Positions 30,044 to 39,915 of a stretch of 64,000 nucleotides of DNA are shown piece by piece. The notes beneath the pieces were generated by a model, which worked only from the letters and a program-made list of their open reading frames with translations, did not search any database and was not told where the DNA came from. The translations under genes were made by a program, and so were the position numbers. This DNA comes from Caballeronia sp. Lep1P3 (GTDB lineage: Bacteria; Pseudomonadota; Gammaproteobacteria; Burkholderiales; Burkholderiaceae). Positions within the stretch are counted from its first letter, which is position 1. Each line of letters starts with the position of its first letter. The DNA lies in NCBI RefSeq assembly GCF_022879595.1, contig NZ_CP084265.1, positions 2,294,001 to 2,358,000 on the forward strand. Reading direction: 5' to 3'.

Positions 30044-30120
30044 GGCCGGAACCAAACGCGCGCGGCGAGCGCCTAAATGCCGTCGCGATTCACGCGATGC
30101 CTTGCGTTCGGAGTCCTTCC

Positions 30121-30849
30121 ATGATCAACAAGAAAATTGCCGCCGCACTCGCGCTCGCGATGTCGGGCGCTGCGCTCAGCATGTCAACCACAGCCGTCGC
30201 GCAGACGGCAATCGTCAATCCGCAGCCATCGGGCGTGCTGTCGCTGTCCGCGCAGGCAACGGCTCAGGTGCCGCAGGATGTCGTCACCATCACGCTCTTC
30301 TACGAGCAGGAAGCTGCGGATCCCTCCTCGCTCACCGCAACGCTCAATCAGCGCGCGGACGCCGCATTGCGCGAAGCGAAGGGCGTCGATGGCGTGACCG
30401 CGCGAAGCGGCTCGTTCACCGTGTATCCGTCGACGGACCGCGACGGCAAGATTTCCGCGTGGCGCGGCCGCACGGAAGTCGTGCTGGAATCGCACGACTT
30501 CGCGGCGGCGTCCAAGCTGGCGGGCAAGATGAGCGCGTCGATGCAGGTCGGCAACGTCACGTTCTCGCTGTCGCCCGAAGCGCAGCGCGCCGCCGAGCAG
30601 AAGCTCTCGGCGAACGCCATCGATTCGTTCCGCAAACAGGCGCAAGCCGCGTCGCAGGCATTCGGCTACAGCAGCTATGCGATTCGCGAAGTGAACGTCG
30701 GGCATAGCGGCGTCGCGCCGCGCCCAGTGATGATGATGCAATCGCGCGCGATGAGCGCCGATGCGAAGATGGCCGCGCCAATGGCGCTCGAAGCCGGCAC
30801 GACGACCGTGGCCGTCGACGTGTCCGGCTCGGTTCAGATGGCGCGCTGA
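30121..30849 (+). CDS. SIMPL (DUF541) domain periplasmic protein
   Basis: This 242-residue secreted protein has a signal peptide (MINKKIAAALALAMSGAALS, cleaved after AVAQ) and a SIMPL/DUF541 domain with repeats of beta-alpha units from SGVLSLSAQATAQVPQD to VAVDVSGSVQM. GGAG lies upstream of ATG 30121. Related proteins (YggE/BP26 type) are periplasmic and linked to oxidative stress, but the biochemical role is unclear. Confidence 0.88.
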   Translation: MINKKIAAALALAMSGAALSMSTTAVAQTAIVNPQPSGVLSLSAQATAQVPQDVVTITLFYEQEAADPSSLTATLNQRADAALREAKGVDGVTARSGSFTVYPSTDRDGKISAWRGRTEVVLESHDFAAASKLAGKMSASMQVGNVTFSLSPEAQRAAEQKLSANAIDSFRKQAQAASQAFGYSSYAIREVNVGHSGVAPRPVMMMQSRAMSADAKMAAPMALEAGTTTVAVDVSGSVQMAR

Positions 30850-30868
30850 TGCCGCAGTGCGCGCGCCT

Positions 30869-31765
30869 TCAGGCGGCGTTCGCCGTCACGCGGCGATGCC
30901 GCTTGTACGCCCACACCATCATGACGATGCCGGCGACGATCATCGGCAGCGAAAGCCATTGGCCCATCGAGAGGCCGAGCGCGAGCAGGCCGAGATAATC
31001 GTCCGGCTCGCGCGCGAATTCCACCGTGAAGCGCGCAAGCCCGTAGCCGATCAGAAAGAGCGCGGACGCGGCGCCGACCGGACGCGGCTTGCGCGAGAAC
31101 GTCCAGATCACGATGAAGAGCACGATGCCTTCGAGCGCGATCTCATAGAGTTGCGACGGATGGCGCGGCAGCATGTGATAGCGCTGGAAGATCTCCGCGA
31201 GATGCCATTGCGCGTCGAGCTGCGGATTCTTCGCGAGCCAGATCGCATCGTCGTTCGTTGAGTTCTGAAAGAGCATCGCCCACGGCTTCGTCGGGTCCGT
31301 CACGCGGCCCCACAATTCTCCGTTGATGAAGTTGCCAAGCCGCCCCGCCGCGAGTCCGAGCGGCACCATCGGCGCGACGAAGTCCGTCACTTGCAGCCAG
31401 GTGCGCTTGCGGTGATACGCGAACAGCACCATCGCGAGCGTCACGCCGAGAAAGCCGCCGTGAAACGACATCCCGCCTTCCCAGACCTTGAAGATATCGA
31501 GCGGATGGGCCGCGTAATAGCTCGCCTTGTAGAAGAGCACGTAGCCGATCCGCCCGCCGAGAATCGTGCCGAGCACGCCGTAGAACAGCATGTCGTCGAT
31601 GTCCTTCGCGCTCCAGCCTTGCGCGGCGACATGCGGCAGCCGCAATCGCAGCCGTCCGATAACGATGGCCGAAACGAACGCGACCAGATACATGAGGCCG
31701 TACCAGCGCACGGCGAGCGGTCCGAGATGAATCGCGACGGGATCAAAATTGGGGTGTATGAGCAT
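30869..31765 (-). CDS. lgt: Prolipoprotein diacylglyceryl transferase
   Basis: This 298-residue inner-membrane enzyme attaches diacylglycerol from phosphatidylglycerol to the lipobox Cys, the first step in lipoprotein maturation. [21 protein letters not shown], the essential-type YGLMYL(V)[12 protein letters not shown], the signature [18 protein letters not shown] and a RHPSQLYE block are all seen, with seven helices. The ATG at 31765 is the family start; a GTG at 31798 would add 11 residues. Confidence 0.95.
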   Translation of the reverse strand: MLIHPNFDPVAIHLGPLAVRWYGLMYLVAFVSAIVIGRLRLRLPHVAAQGWSAKDIDDMLFYGVLGTILGGRIGYVLFYKASYYAAHPLDIFKVWEGGMSFHGGFLGVTLAMVLFAYHRKRTWLQVTDFVAPMVPLGLAAGRLGNFINGELWGRVTDPTKPWAMLFQNSTNDDAIWLAKNPQLDAQWHLAEIFQRYHMLPRHPSQLYEIALEGIVLFIVIWTFSRKPRPVGAASALFLIGYGLARFTVEFAREPDDYLGLLALGLSMGQWLSLPMIVAGIVMMVWAYKRHRRVTANAA

Positions 31766-31801
31766 CTTGGAGTAATCGAGCAAAGCGGAATCAGGCACGA
31801 A

Positions 31802-32758
31802 TCATAAAGCAGAGACGGCGGCGGCCTTCGCACGCACGATCTCGATGAAGCCGGCGAGCACCGGGCTCACTTCCGCCGCGCGCCACACGAGCCCCGTTTC
31901 GACGACGGGCGCATCCACGACCGGCCGCAACGGACGATACACCACGCCCGTGCGCCGCAGATGACGCAGCGACTGCGGCACGAGCGCGACGCCCATGCCG
32001 GCGGACACGAGGCTCACGATGGTCTGCATCTGAATGGCCTCCTGCCCGATGCGCGGCGTCAGACCCGCCGCGCCATAGCAGCCCATAATGATGTCATATA
32101 AACCCGGCGCGAGACGCCTCGGAAAGACGACGAGCGGCGCGGCGGCGAGATCGCGCAAATCGACGGGCGTGTCGGCCCACTCCGCCGCGCCCTGTTGCAG
32201 GGCTTGTGCGGCATCCGTCGACATCGCGACGACGAGCGGTTCGCGCGCGATCGCGAGATAGGAGAGCGACATCGCGTGGCGCGGTGGCAGCGGCGGAATG
32301 ACGAGGCCCGCGTCGATGCGCCCGGCGACGAGTTCCTCGATCTGCACGTCGCTCGTCGCCTCGGTCAGTTGCAGCCGCACGCCAGGATAGCGCGCGCCGA
32401 AATCGCGCAGGAGCGCGGGCAGAAGCCCGTAGTCGGCGGTCGAGACGAACGCGAGCGACAGCACGCCCGCCTCGCCGCGCGCGAGCGATTGCGCGAGCGG
32501 ACGCAGCGCGTCGGCGGAAGCGAGAATGCGGCGCACTTCCGGCAACAGGTCCTTGCCGACCGGCGTCAGTTCGACCGTGCGCTTCGTGCGCGCGAAGAGC
32601 GCGACGCCGAGCGCGTCTTCGAGCGCGCGGATCGCCTGCGAGAGCGGCGGCTGCGTCATCGCGAGACGCGCGGCGGCGCGGCCGAAGTGCATCTCTTCCG
32701 CGACCGTCACGAAGTAGCGCAAAAGGCGCAATTCGATGGGCGGATTCCGCTCGTCCAC
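31802..32758 (-). CDS. LysR-type transcriptional regulator divergent from ilvD
   Basis: The 318-residue protein has an N-terminal winged helix (LRYFVTVAEEMHFGRAAARLAMTQPPLSQ, about residues 12-40) and a LysR substrate domain with LSLAFVSTADYGLLPALLRDF. It starts at GTG 32758. Being divergent from ilvD across 107 bp, it may control ilvD and itself, but LysR proteins of this subgroup (BenM/CatM-like) have varied ligands, so the effector is unknown. Confidence 0.9.
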   Translation of the reverse strand: MDERNPPIELRLLRYFVTVAEEMHFGRAAARLAMTQPPLSQAIRALEDALGVALFARTKRTVELTPVGKDLLPEVRRILASADALRPLAQSLARGEAGVLSLAFVSTADYGLLPALLRDFGARYPGVRLQLTEATSDVQIEELVAGRIDAGLVIPPLPPRHAMSLSYLAIAREPLVVAMSTDAAQALQQGAAEWADTPVDLRDLAAAPLVVFPRRLAPGLYDIIMGCYGAAGLTPRIGQEAIQMQTIVSLVSAGMGVALVPQSLRHLRRTGVVYRPLRPVVDAPVVETGLVWRAAEVSPVLAGFIEIVRAKAAAVSAL

Positions 32759-32865
32759 TGATATGTTTTCCGACCTAGTAAAGCCTGAATAATATATTGG
32801 ACAGGCACAAGCCGGCGCTGCATTCTTGCGCCACTAGACGAAATAATTCCTCAAGGAGCCCCATC

Positions 32866-34539
32866 ATGGCCTTCAATCGCCGCTCGAAAAACATCACCCA
32901 GGGCGTCGCGCGTTCGCCCAATCGCTCGATGTACTACGCCCTCGGCTACAAGGAGGAAGACTTCGACAAGCCGATGATCGGCGTCGCGAACGGTCACTCC
33001 ACCATCACGCCGTGCAACGCGGGCCTGCAGCGCCTTGCCGACGCCGCCATCGCGTCGATCAGGAAGTCCGACGCGAATCCGCAAATCTTCGGCACGCCGA
33101 CGATCTCGGACGGCATGTCGATGGGCACCGAAGGCATGAAGTACTCGCTCGTCTCGCGCGAAGTGATCGCGGACTGTATCGAAACGGCGGTGCAGGGTCA
33201 GTGGATGGACGGCGTCGTCGTGATCGGCGGCTGCGACAAGAACATGCCGGGCGGCATGATCGGCCTCGCGCGCATGAACGTGCCGGGCATCTACGTGTAT
33301 GGCGGCACCATCCGTCCGGGCAACTGGAAGGGCAAGGATCTGACGATCGTGTCGTCGTTCGAGGCGGTCGGCGAGTTCACCGCGGGCCGCATGTCGGAGG
33401 AGGACTTCAAGGGCGTCGAGAAGAACGCGTGCCCGTCGACCGGCTCGTGCGGCGGCATGTACACGGCCAACACGATGAGTTCGTCGTTCGAGGCGCTCGG
33501 CATGTCGCTGCTGTACTCGTCGACGATGGCGAACCCCGACGAGGAGAAAGTCGACTCCGCCGCCGAATCCGCGCGCGTGCTGGTCGAAGCCGTCAAGAAG
33601 GACCTGAAGCCGCGCGACATCATCACGAAGAAGTCGATCGAAAACGCGGTCGCGCTCATCATGGCGACGGGCGGCTCGACCAACGCCGTGCTGCACTATC
33701 TGGCGATCGCGCATGCGGCGGAAGTGGAATGGAGCATCGACGACTTCGAGCGCATGCGCAAGAAAGTGCCGGTCATCTGCGATCTGAAGCCGTCGGGCCA
33801 GTATGTCGCGACGGATTTGCACAAGGCCGGCGGCATTCCGCAAGTGATGAAGATTCTGCTCGATGCGGGTCTTCTGCACGGCGACTGCATGACCATCACA
33901 GGCCGCACGCTCGCCGAAGAGCTGAAGGACGTGCCGAGCAAGCCGCGCGCCGATCAGAAGGTGATTTTTCCGATCGAGCAGGCGCTCTACAAGCAAGGCC
34001 ACCTCGCGATTCTGCGCGGCAATCTCGCGGAAGACGGCGCGGTCGCGAAGATCACGGGTCTCAAGAACCCGGTCATCACCGGCCCGGCGCGCGTGTTCGA
34101 CGACGAGCAAAGCGCAATGGACGCCATTCTCAGCGACAAGATCACGGCCGGCGATGTCGTCGTGCTGCGCTATCTCGGGCCGCAAGGCGGTCCGGGCATG
34201 CCGGAGATGCTTGCGCCGACGTCCGCGATCATCGGCAAGGGGCTGGGCGAATCGGTCGGCCTCATCACCGATGGACGCTTCTCGGGCGGCACATGGGGCA
34301 TGGTGGTCGGCCACGTCGCGCCGGAAGCGTTCGCGGGCGGCACGATCGGTCTCGTGCAGGAAGGCGATTCGATCACCATCGACGCGCACAAGCTGCTGCT
34401 TCAACTGAACGTGGATGACGCGGAAATCGCGCGCCGTCGTGCCGCGTGGAAGAAGCCGAGCCCGCGTTATACGCGCGGCGTGCTGGCGAAGTATGCGGCG
34501 CTTGCGCTGCCGGCCAATCGCGGAGCGGTGACGGGCTAA
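32866..34539 (+). CDS. ilvD: Dihydroxy-acid dehydratase
   Basis: This 557-residue Fe-S dehydratase converts dihydroxy-isovalerate and dihydroxy-methylvalerate to the keto acids of valine and isoleucine. [14 protein letters not shown] and [18 protein letters not shown] carry the cluster cysteines, and [16 protein letters not shown] lies near the C-terminus. AAGGAG lies 10 bases before ATG 32866. The length is on the short side of IlvD (ILVD type used in Burkholderia). Terminated by the hairpin at 34559. Confidence 0.96.
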   Translation: MAFNRRSKNITQGVARSPNRSMYYALGYKEEDFDKPMIGVANGHSTITPCNAGLQRLADAAIASIRKSDANPQIFGTPTISDGMSMGTEGMKYSLVSREVIADCIETAVQGQWMDGVVVIGGCDKNMPGGMIGLARMNVPGIYVYGGTIRPGNWKGKDLTIVSSFEAVGEFTAGRMSEEDFKGVEKNACPSTGSCGGMYTANTMSSSFEALGMSLLYSSTMANPDEEKVDSAAESARVLVEAVKKDLKPRDIITKKSIENAVALIMATGGSTNAVLHYLAIAHAAEVEWSIDDFERMRKKVPVICDLKPSGQYVATDLHKAGGIPQVMKILLDAGLLHGDCMTITGRTLAEELKDVPSKPRADQKVIFPIEQALYKQGHLAILRGNLAEDGAVAKITGLKNPVITGPARVFDDEQSAMDAILSDKITAGDVVVLRYLGPQGGPGMPEMLAPTSAIIGKGLGESVGLITDGRFSGGTWGMVVGHVAPEAFAGGTIGLVQEGDSITIDAHKLLLQLNVDDAEIARRRAAWKKPSPRYTRGVLAKYAALALPANRGAVTG

Positions 34540-34558
34540 GGCGTTCGCACTATCAAGC

Positions 34559-34587
34559 AAAAGGGGCGCACGGTGCGCCCCTTTTTT
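34559..34587 (+). terminator. Terminator after ilvD
   Basis: AAAGGGGCGCAC/GTGCGCCCCTTT forms a stem of about 11 bp with a very short loop, followed by TTTTTT, 20 bp after the ilvD stop. Confidence 0.85.
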
Positions 34588-34623
34588 CGTTTCTTTTCGC
34601 TTCTTTTCGTTTCAACGAGCCGT

Positions 34624-34974
34624 TCAGCCGCCCCGCTGACGCCGCACTTCTTCCTCCACTGCCGCGCCCACCCACTCGCGCATGCGCGTTTCCAGCGCAA
34701 ACGTCACTTCTCGCGTGATGTCTTGCACGAGCTTCGTCGAATGTTCGCGCAACACGTCCTGACAACGCGCCTCGATGAGCGCGCGTGCATCGGCGCTCAG
34801 GAATTGCGCGATGCGCCCCTGCAGCCGTTCCGCGATGAGTTGCGCTTCGTAAGCGATCGCCGCCTCGTTCACCGCTGCCGCGCGCGCGTATTCCGGCTTG
34901 CCGGGCACGACGACATCGGTGAGAACGGGGATGGACGGATCGAAGGAGTCGGGCGTGGTGGAGGTGTCGGTCAT
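34624..34974 (-). CDS. DUF2486 family protein
   Basis: A 116-residue acidic protein starting MTDTSTTPDSFDPSIPVLTD with the conserved phrase VLTDVVVPGKPEYARA and a helical C-terminus (LIAERLQGRIAQFL onward). It resembles DUF2486, a short Burkholderiaceae family of unknown function commonly beside holC. ATG 34974 is preferred; another at 35004 adds 10 residues and no ribosome site favours either. It lies 71 bp downstream of holC in the same direction. Confidence 0.8.
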   Translation of the reverse strand: MTDTSTTPDSFDPSIPVLTDVVVPGKPEYARAAAVNEAAIAYEAQLIAERLQGRIAQFLSADARALIEARCQDVLREHSTKLVQDITREVTFALETRMREWVGAAVEEEVRRQRGG

Positions 34975-35045
34975 GGTGTCCGGTTGGCGGTCAGTGGTCT
35001 GCATGCGCCGATGCTAACGCGCGCGAAGCCAGGCGCACTGTTCGC

Positions 35046-35462
35046 TCAACCGCCTTGCTTGTGCGTTTCGATGGCATAGCCGCGATCGCGATAGAAGCGA
35101 AAGCGCTCGCGCCCGGCGGAGAGTTCGTCGGCCTCGTCGCCGATGATCTCGACGAGCCGCTCGAAGCGCGCGAACTGCGCCGGCACCGGCGCGCCGAGAT
35201 TCACGAGCACCTGATGATGCGGCACGTCGTCGAGATCGGACGCGAGCACAACGGGCGTTTCCTGCGCGAGCGCGCTCTTCGCCATGCAGTGCGGCACGAA
35301 TTCGAGCGGCGCGAAGGTCCACAACTGTTCGTCGAAGGCGGCGAGGCGCTCAGGCTGTGCAAGCACGACGACCGAGCGCCCGCTCGCATACGCCTTGCGC
35401 GCGAGGCGGCAGGCATACGCGAGGGAATCGCCGACGTTCGTATGGAAGTCGATGCGCGTCAC
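35046..35462 (-). CDS. holC: DNA polymerase III subunit chi
   Basis: The 138-residue chi subunit binds SSB and links it to the clamp loader. MTRIDFHTNVGDSLAYACRL, VVLAQPERLAAFDEQLWTF, VLASDLDDVPHHQVLVNLG and RDRGYAIETHKQG are family blocks. It starts with GTG at 35462, 10 bp after the pepA stop; pepA-holC is a common proteobacterial operon. Confidence 0.94.
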   Translation of the reverse strand: MTRIDFHTNVGDSLAYACRLARKAYASGRSVVVLAQPERLAAFDEQLWTFAPLEFVPHCMAKSALAQETPVVLASDLDDVPHHQVLVNLGAPVPAQFARFERLVEIIGDEADELSAGRERFRFYRDRGYAIETHKQGG

Positions 35463-35472
35463 GGCTCGTCTC

Positions 35473-37017
35473 TCACTGCCCCGCGCGATCGATCAGGAAC
35501 TGCGAGAGCAGCGGCACCGGCCGGCCCGTCGCGCCCTTCGCCGCCCCGCTCTTCCACGCGGTCCCGGCGATATCGAGATGCGCCCACGGATAGTTCTGCG
35601 CGAAACGCGACAGGAAACACGCCGCCGTCACGCTGCCGGCCGGACGCCCGCCGATATTCGCGACATCCGCGAAATTCGACTTGAGCTGCTCCTGATATTC
35701 GTCGTCGAGCGGCAGGCGCCACGCGGGATCGACGGCTTCGCGCGATGCGTCGAGCAACTCGCCCGCGAGCGCGTCGTCCTTCGAGAAAAGGCCCGTATTG
35801 TGATGACCGAGCGCGATGATGCACGCCCCCGTGAGCGTCGCGATATCCACGACGGCGGCCGGCTTGAAGCGCTCCGCATACGTGAGCGCGTCGCACAGGA
35901 TCAGGCGGCCTTCGGCGTCGGTATTGAGCACTTCGATGGTCGTGCCGTTCATCGCGGTGATGATGTCGCCGGGCTTCACCGCGTTGCCCGCGGGCATGTT
36001 CTCGCACGTCGGCACGATGCCGATCACGTTGAGCTTCAGGCCCATTTCCGCGACGGCGCGCATCGTGCCGAAGACGGAGCCGGCACCGCACATGTCGTAC
36101 TTCATCTCGTCCATCGACTCGCCGGGCTTGATCGAGATGCCGCCCGAATCGAACGTGATGCCCTTGCCGACCAGCACGATCGGCGCGCCCGATCCGTTCT
36201 TGCCGCGCGCCTTGCCGGTTTCGGCCGCGCCCGCGCCCTGATACTGCATCACGATGAACTGCGGCGGCTGCACGGAACCCTTCGCCACCGAAAGGAACGA
36301 GCCCATGTTGAGCGCTTCGATCTGTTTCTGGCCGAGCACGTCGACCTTCAGCTTCCAGTCGCGGCCGAGCTTCTTCGCCGTCTGGCCGAGATACGTCGGC
36401 GTGCAGATATTCGGCGGCAGATTGCCGAGATCGCGCGTGAGGTCCATGCCGTTTGCGATCGCGACGCTCTGTTTGACCGCGACGCGGCCCGCTTTTTCGT
36501 CGGCGGGATCGATGCTGAAGACGACCTTCCTGAGCGAGCGCGCGCCGTTGTCCGGCTTGCTCTTCATCTGCGTGAACTTGTACGTCAGCTCGCGCAGCGC
36601 GAGGATGGCGGCGCGCACGGCCCAGTCGCCGCTGCGCTCGAGGATGGGCAGTTGCGCGAGCGAGAAGGTCACTTGTGCGATCTTCGTGCCGAGAATCACG
36701 CGCCACGCAGCGCGCACGGCTTCGCCATACGCCTTCTGGTTGAACGCGTCCTGCTTGCCGAGGCCGACGAGCAGCACGCGCGCCGCGCCGATGCCCGTGA
36801 CTTCCGGCACCATCAGCGTGGTGCCCGCGCGGCCGTTCATGTCGCCTGCCTTCACGATGCGCGAAATGAGGCCCTTGGTCGCCACATCCATGACGCGTGC
36901 GGCGCCCGTGAGCGTCTGTGCTTCGAACACGCCGAGCACGATGACATCGGCCTTCCCCGTCAGGAAACCATTTGCCTCGCCTTTGCTCCAATCACAGGCT
37001 TTTATGCTAAAGTCCAT
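35473..37017 (-). CDS. pepA: Leucyl aminopeptidase (cytosol aminopeptidase)
   Basis: This 514-residue M17 metallopeptidase removes N-terminal residues, and in E. coli also binds DNA for cer recombination. [17 protein letters not shown] carries the metal Lys/Asp, YDMCGAGSV the next acidic ligand and [10 protein letters not shown] the signature (about residue 345). ATG 37017 is taken as the family start ([12 protein letters not shown]). It is divergent from lptF across 160 bp. Confidence 0.97.
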   Translation of the reverse strand: MDFSIKACDWSKGEANGFLTGKADVIVLGVFEAQTLTGAARVMDVATKGLISRIVKAGDMNGRAGTTLMVPEVTGIGAARVLLVGLGKQDAFNQKAYGEAVRAAWRVILGTKIAQVTFSLAQLPILERSGDWAVRAAILALRELTYKFTQMKSKPDNGARSLRKVVFSIDPADEKAGRVAVKQSVAIANGMDLTRDLGNLPPNICTPTYLGQTAKKLGRDWKLKVDVLGQKQIEALNMGSFLSVAKGSVQPPQFIVMQYQGAGAAETGKARGKNGSGAPIVLVGKGITFDSGGISIKPGESMDEMKYDMCGAGSVFGTMRAVAEMGLKLNVIGIVPTCENMPAGNAVKPGDIITAMNGTTIEVLNTDAEGRLILCDALTYAERFKPAAVVDIATLTGACIIALGHHNTGLFSKDDALAGELLDASREAVDPAWRLPLDDEYQEQLKSNFADVANIGGRPAGSVTAACFLSRFAQNYPWAHLDIAGTAWKSGAAKGATGRPVPLLSQFLIDRAGQ

Positions 37018-37177
37018 CGCGCTTATCCTCGGTAAAATCCAGGCTGAAGGATGAAAGCCGCAATTATCCGCTATTTTTACCGCGGCGGTCACAGGCTCGC
37101 GGCGCCGGGGAACGAAGCGTCATCCCACGGGTCTGTCAAAGCGTAGCCGCATCGCCGCCGGCCTCAAGCACAAATCA

Positions 37178-38275
37178 ATGATCTTCGAACGCTCCCTGCA
37201 GCGCGAACTCGCGTATACGGCCGGCGCCGTGTTCATGGTGCTGCTCACGATCATGCTCACGACGATGATGATCCGCATCGTCGGCTTCGCGGCGCAAGGT
37301 CAGATCGATCCGCGCGACGTCGTGGTGCTGATCGGGCTCACCGTCATCGGTTATCTCGCGGTCATGCTGATCGTGACGCTCTTCGTGTCCATTCTCTTCG
37401 TGCTCACGCGCTGGTATCGCGATTCGGAGATGGTCGTATGGCTCGCCTCGGGCGTCAGTCAGACGCAACTCATCAAACCGATCGCAATGTTCGCGACGCC
37501 GATCATCATTCTCATCGTCTTCTTCGCGTTCGTCGGCTGGCCGTGGTCCAACCAGCAGAGCAAGCTCATCAAGGCGCGCTTTCAGCAGCGCGATGAAGTG
37601 TCGCTGCTCGCGCCCGGCCAGTTCCGCGAATCGCCGTCGAGCCATCGCGTGTTCTTCATCGAGAAGATGTCGCCGGATCAGGGGCATGTGGAGAACGTGT
37701 TCGTCACGAGCACCGAAGGCGGCAAGGTGAACGTGATCGTCTCGAAGGACGGCCACACCGAAACGCGCCCGGACGGCGACCGCTTCATCGTGCTCGAAAA
37801 CGGCCGGCGTTATGACGGCGAGCCCGGTCAGCCGAACTTTCGCATTACCGAATTCGAGCGCTATGGCGTCAAGATCCTGAATCATCAGGTGGTCAACACG
37901 CCTACGACGACAGGCATCTCCACGCCCGATCTGCTCGCCAATCCGACCCGCGAAAATCTCGCCGAATTCGCCTGGCGCATCGGCCTGCCGCTCATCGCCA
38001 TCAATCTGATGCTGCTTGCCATTCCGCTGTCCTACCAGAACCCGCGCCGCAGCCGGACCATCAACCTCGTGATGGCCGTGCTCATTTACCTCACGTATTC
38101 GAATCTGCTGAACGTCGTGCAGTCGTGGATCGAGCAAGGGAAGCTGTCGTTCGGCGTCGGCATCGTCGGGCTGCATGCGCTCGTGTTCGCGCTCGTCGCG
38201 TTCATCTTCTGGCTGCGCGTGCGCAACCGGCCGCTCTTCACACGCGCGAGCTTCGCGCGCTCGAAGGGAGCCTGA
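37178..38275 (+). CDS. lptF: LPS export ABC transporter permease LptF
   Basis: The 365-residue permease has three helices on each side of a periplasmic beta-jellyroll. MIFERSLQRELAYTAGAVFM and the RWYRDSEMVVWLASGVSQTQL coupling region are typical. With LptG and LptB2 it extracts LPS from the inner membrane into the LptC-A-D bridge. lptG starts 4 bp after its stop. Confidence 0.96.
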   Translation: MIFERSLQRELAYTAGAVFMVLLTIMLTTMMIRIVGFAAQGQIDPRDVVVLIGLTVIGYLAVMLIVTLFVSILFVLTRWYRDSEMVVWLASGVSQTQLIKPIAMFATPIIILIVFFAFVGWPWSNQQSKLIKARFQQRDEVSLLAPGQFRESPSSHRVFFIEKMSPDQGHVENVFVTSTEGGKVNVIVSKDGHTETRPDGDRFIVLENGRRYDGEPGQPNFRITEFERYGVKILNHQVVNTPTTTGISTPDLLANPTRENLAEFAWRIGLPLIAINLMLLAIPLSYQNPRRSRTINLVMAVLIYLTYSNLLNVVQSWIEQGKLSFGVGIVGLHALVFALVAFIFWLRVRNRPLFTRASFARSKGA

Positions 38276-38279
38276 CGCA

Positions 38280-39428
38280 ATGCGTATCTACGAACGATAC
38301 TTCGCGCGCCAGATTTATCTCGCGTTCATCTTCATCCTGTTCGCGTTCTCGGGCCTGTTCTTCTTCTTCGACCTGATCAACGAACTGAACACGGTCGGCC
38401 ACGGCAATTACAAGTTCACGCTCGCGGTGCTGCGCGTCGCGCTGCAGACGCCGTCGCGCTTCTACGAAATCATTCCGGTCGCCGCGCTCATCTCGGCCAT
38501 CTACGTGTTCGCGCAGATGGCGGCGGCGTCCGAATTCACCATCTTCCGCGTGTCGGGTCTGTCCACCGGCGCGGCGCTGCGCTCGCTTTTGAAAATCGGC
38601 GTGCCGCTCGTGCTTATCACGTACATCATCGGGGAAGTGGTCGGGCCGTATGCCGATCAGTTGTCCGAACGTGTGCGGCTCGAAGCGCTGGGTTCGTCGG
38701 TGTCGTCGAACTTTCAGTCGGGCGTCTGGGTGAAGGACACGCTCAACGCGAAGGAAAACGGCGAGCAGGTCACGCGCTTCGTGAACGTCGGCACGCTCAA
38801 TCCCGACACGACCATCGCCGATGTCCGCATCTACGAGTTCGATTCGAAGTTCCGGCTTTCAAACGTGCGGATCGCGAAGAGCGGCGTCTTTCAGCCGCCC
38901 GGCCACTGGAAGCTCTCGGGCGTGACCGAGACGCAACTGATCGCCGCGCCGCCGCAATCCGCGAATTCCGGCGATGCGCTCAGTCCCGTCTATCGCGCCA
39001 AGCAGACGGCGCTGCCCGAATACTCGCTGCGCTCCGAACTGACGCCGCAGATTCTGTCGGTGCTGCTGGTGTCGCCGGATCGCATGTCGATGTTCAATCT
39101 CTTCCGCTATATCCAGCATCTGACGGAAAACCATCAGGATACGCAGCGGTATCAGATTGCCTTCTGGCGCAAGATTCTGTATCCCTTCGCGGTGTTCGTG
39201 ATGCTGGTGCTGTCGCTGCCGTTCGCGTATCTGCACACGCGCGCGGGCGTGGTCGGCGTGAAGGTGTTCGGCGGCATCATGATCGGCATGAGCTTCCAGT
39301 TGTTCAATACGCTCTTCTCACACATCGGCACGTTGAATACGTGGCCCGCGCCGATCACGGCTGCGGCGCCCGCGCTGGCTTATCTGGCTATCGGATTGCT
39401 CGGGCTGAAGTGGGTCGAGCGGCACTGA
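38280..39428 (+). CDS. lptG: LPS export ABC transporter permease LptG
   Basis: This 382-residue partner of LptF starts MRIYERYFARQIYLAFIFIL and shows the coupling block AAASEFTIFRVSGLSTGAA and a C-terminal helix set PFAYLHTRAGVVGVKVFGG. ATG 38280 immediately follows the lptF stop and is the family start. Confidence 0.96.
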   Translation: MRIYERYFARQIYLAFIFILFAFSGLFFFFDLINELNTVGHGNYKFTLAVLRVALQTPSRFYEIIPVAALISAIYVFAQMAAASEFTIFRVSGLSTGAALRSLLKIGVPLVLITYIIGEVVGPYADQLSERVRLEALGSSVSSNFQSGVWVKDTLNAKENGEQVTRFVNVGTLNPDTTIADVRIYEFDSKFRLSNVRIAKSGVFQPPGHWKLSGVTETQLIAAPPQSANSGDALSPVYRAKQTALPEYSLRSELTPQILSVLLVSPDRMSMFNLFRYIQHLTENHQDTQRYQIAFWRKILYPFAVFVMLVLSLPFAYLHTRAGVVGVKVFGGIMIGMSFQLFNTLFSHIGTLNTWPAPITAAAPALAYLAIGLLGLKWVERH

Positions 39429-39451
39429 GCCGCGCAACGAAGGAGAACGCG

Positions 39452-39823
39452 ATGAACAGGCACGGCATCATCCTGTTCGGTCACGGCGCACGCGATCCGC
39501 GCTGGGCCGAGCCCTTCGAGCGGCTCGCGCAAAAGCTGCGCGCCATGCGCGGCGATCCGGTTTCGCTCGCTTTTCTCGAATTGATGACGCCCGATCTGCC
39601 TTCGGCCGTCGATGCGCAAGCCGCCGACGGATGCGACGCGATCACGGTCGTCCCAGTGTTCTTCGGGCAAGGCGGGCATGTGCGGCGGGATTTGCCCGAG
39701 ATCGTCGAGCGATGCCGCGCGGCTCATCCGGGCATCGTCATTCATTGCGCGACTGCGGTGGGCGAGGACGAGGCGGTGCTGGATGCCGTGGCGGGATATT
39801 GTGTGAGGCAGTTGCAGGCGTAA
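39452..39823 (+). CDS. Short CbiX/SirB-type sirohydrochlorin chelatase
   Basis: The 123-residue single-domain protein begins MNRHGIILFGHGARDPRWAE, in which the chelatase His lies in FGHGAR, and has VVPVFFGQGGHVRRDLPEIV with the second His. CbiX-S/SirB proteins insert cobalt or iron into sirohydrochlorin. Next to cobA and the sulfite reductase operon, an iron role in siroheme synthesis seems more likely, but cobalt for B12 cannot be excluded. AGGAGA precedes ATG 39452. Confidence 0.88.
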   Translation: MNRHGIILFGHGARDPRWAEPFERLAQKLRAMRGDPVSLAFLELMTPDLPSAVDAQAADGCDAITVVPVFFGQGGHVRRDLPEIVERCRAAHPGIVIHCATAVGEDEAVLDAVAGYCVRQLQA

Positions 39824-39856
39824 CGCGATTTCCAACGCACGCGCCACTCGCGGCGC

Positions 39857-39889
39857 AAAAAAAGCGCATCGTCTCCGATGCGCTTTTTG
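39857..39889. terminator. Bidirectional terminator between the chelatase gene and cobA
   Basis: AAAAAGCGCATCG/CGATGCGCTTTTT forms a long perfect stem with a TCTC loop; A-rich on one side and T-rich on the other, it can end both converging transcripts. Confidence 0.9.
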
Positions 39890-39915
39890 TCTGACCGCTC
39901 GACAGCATTAGCCGA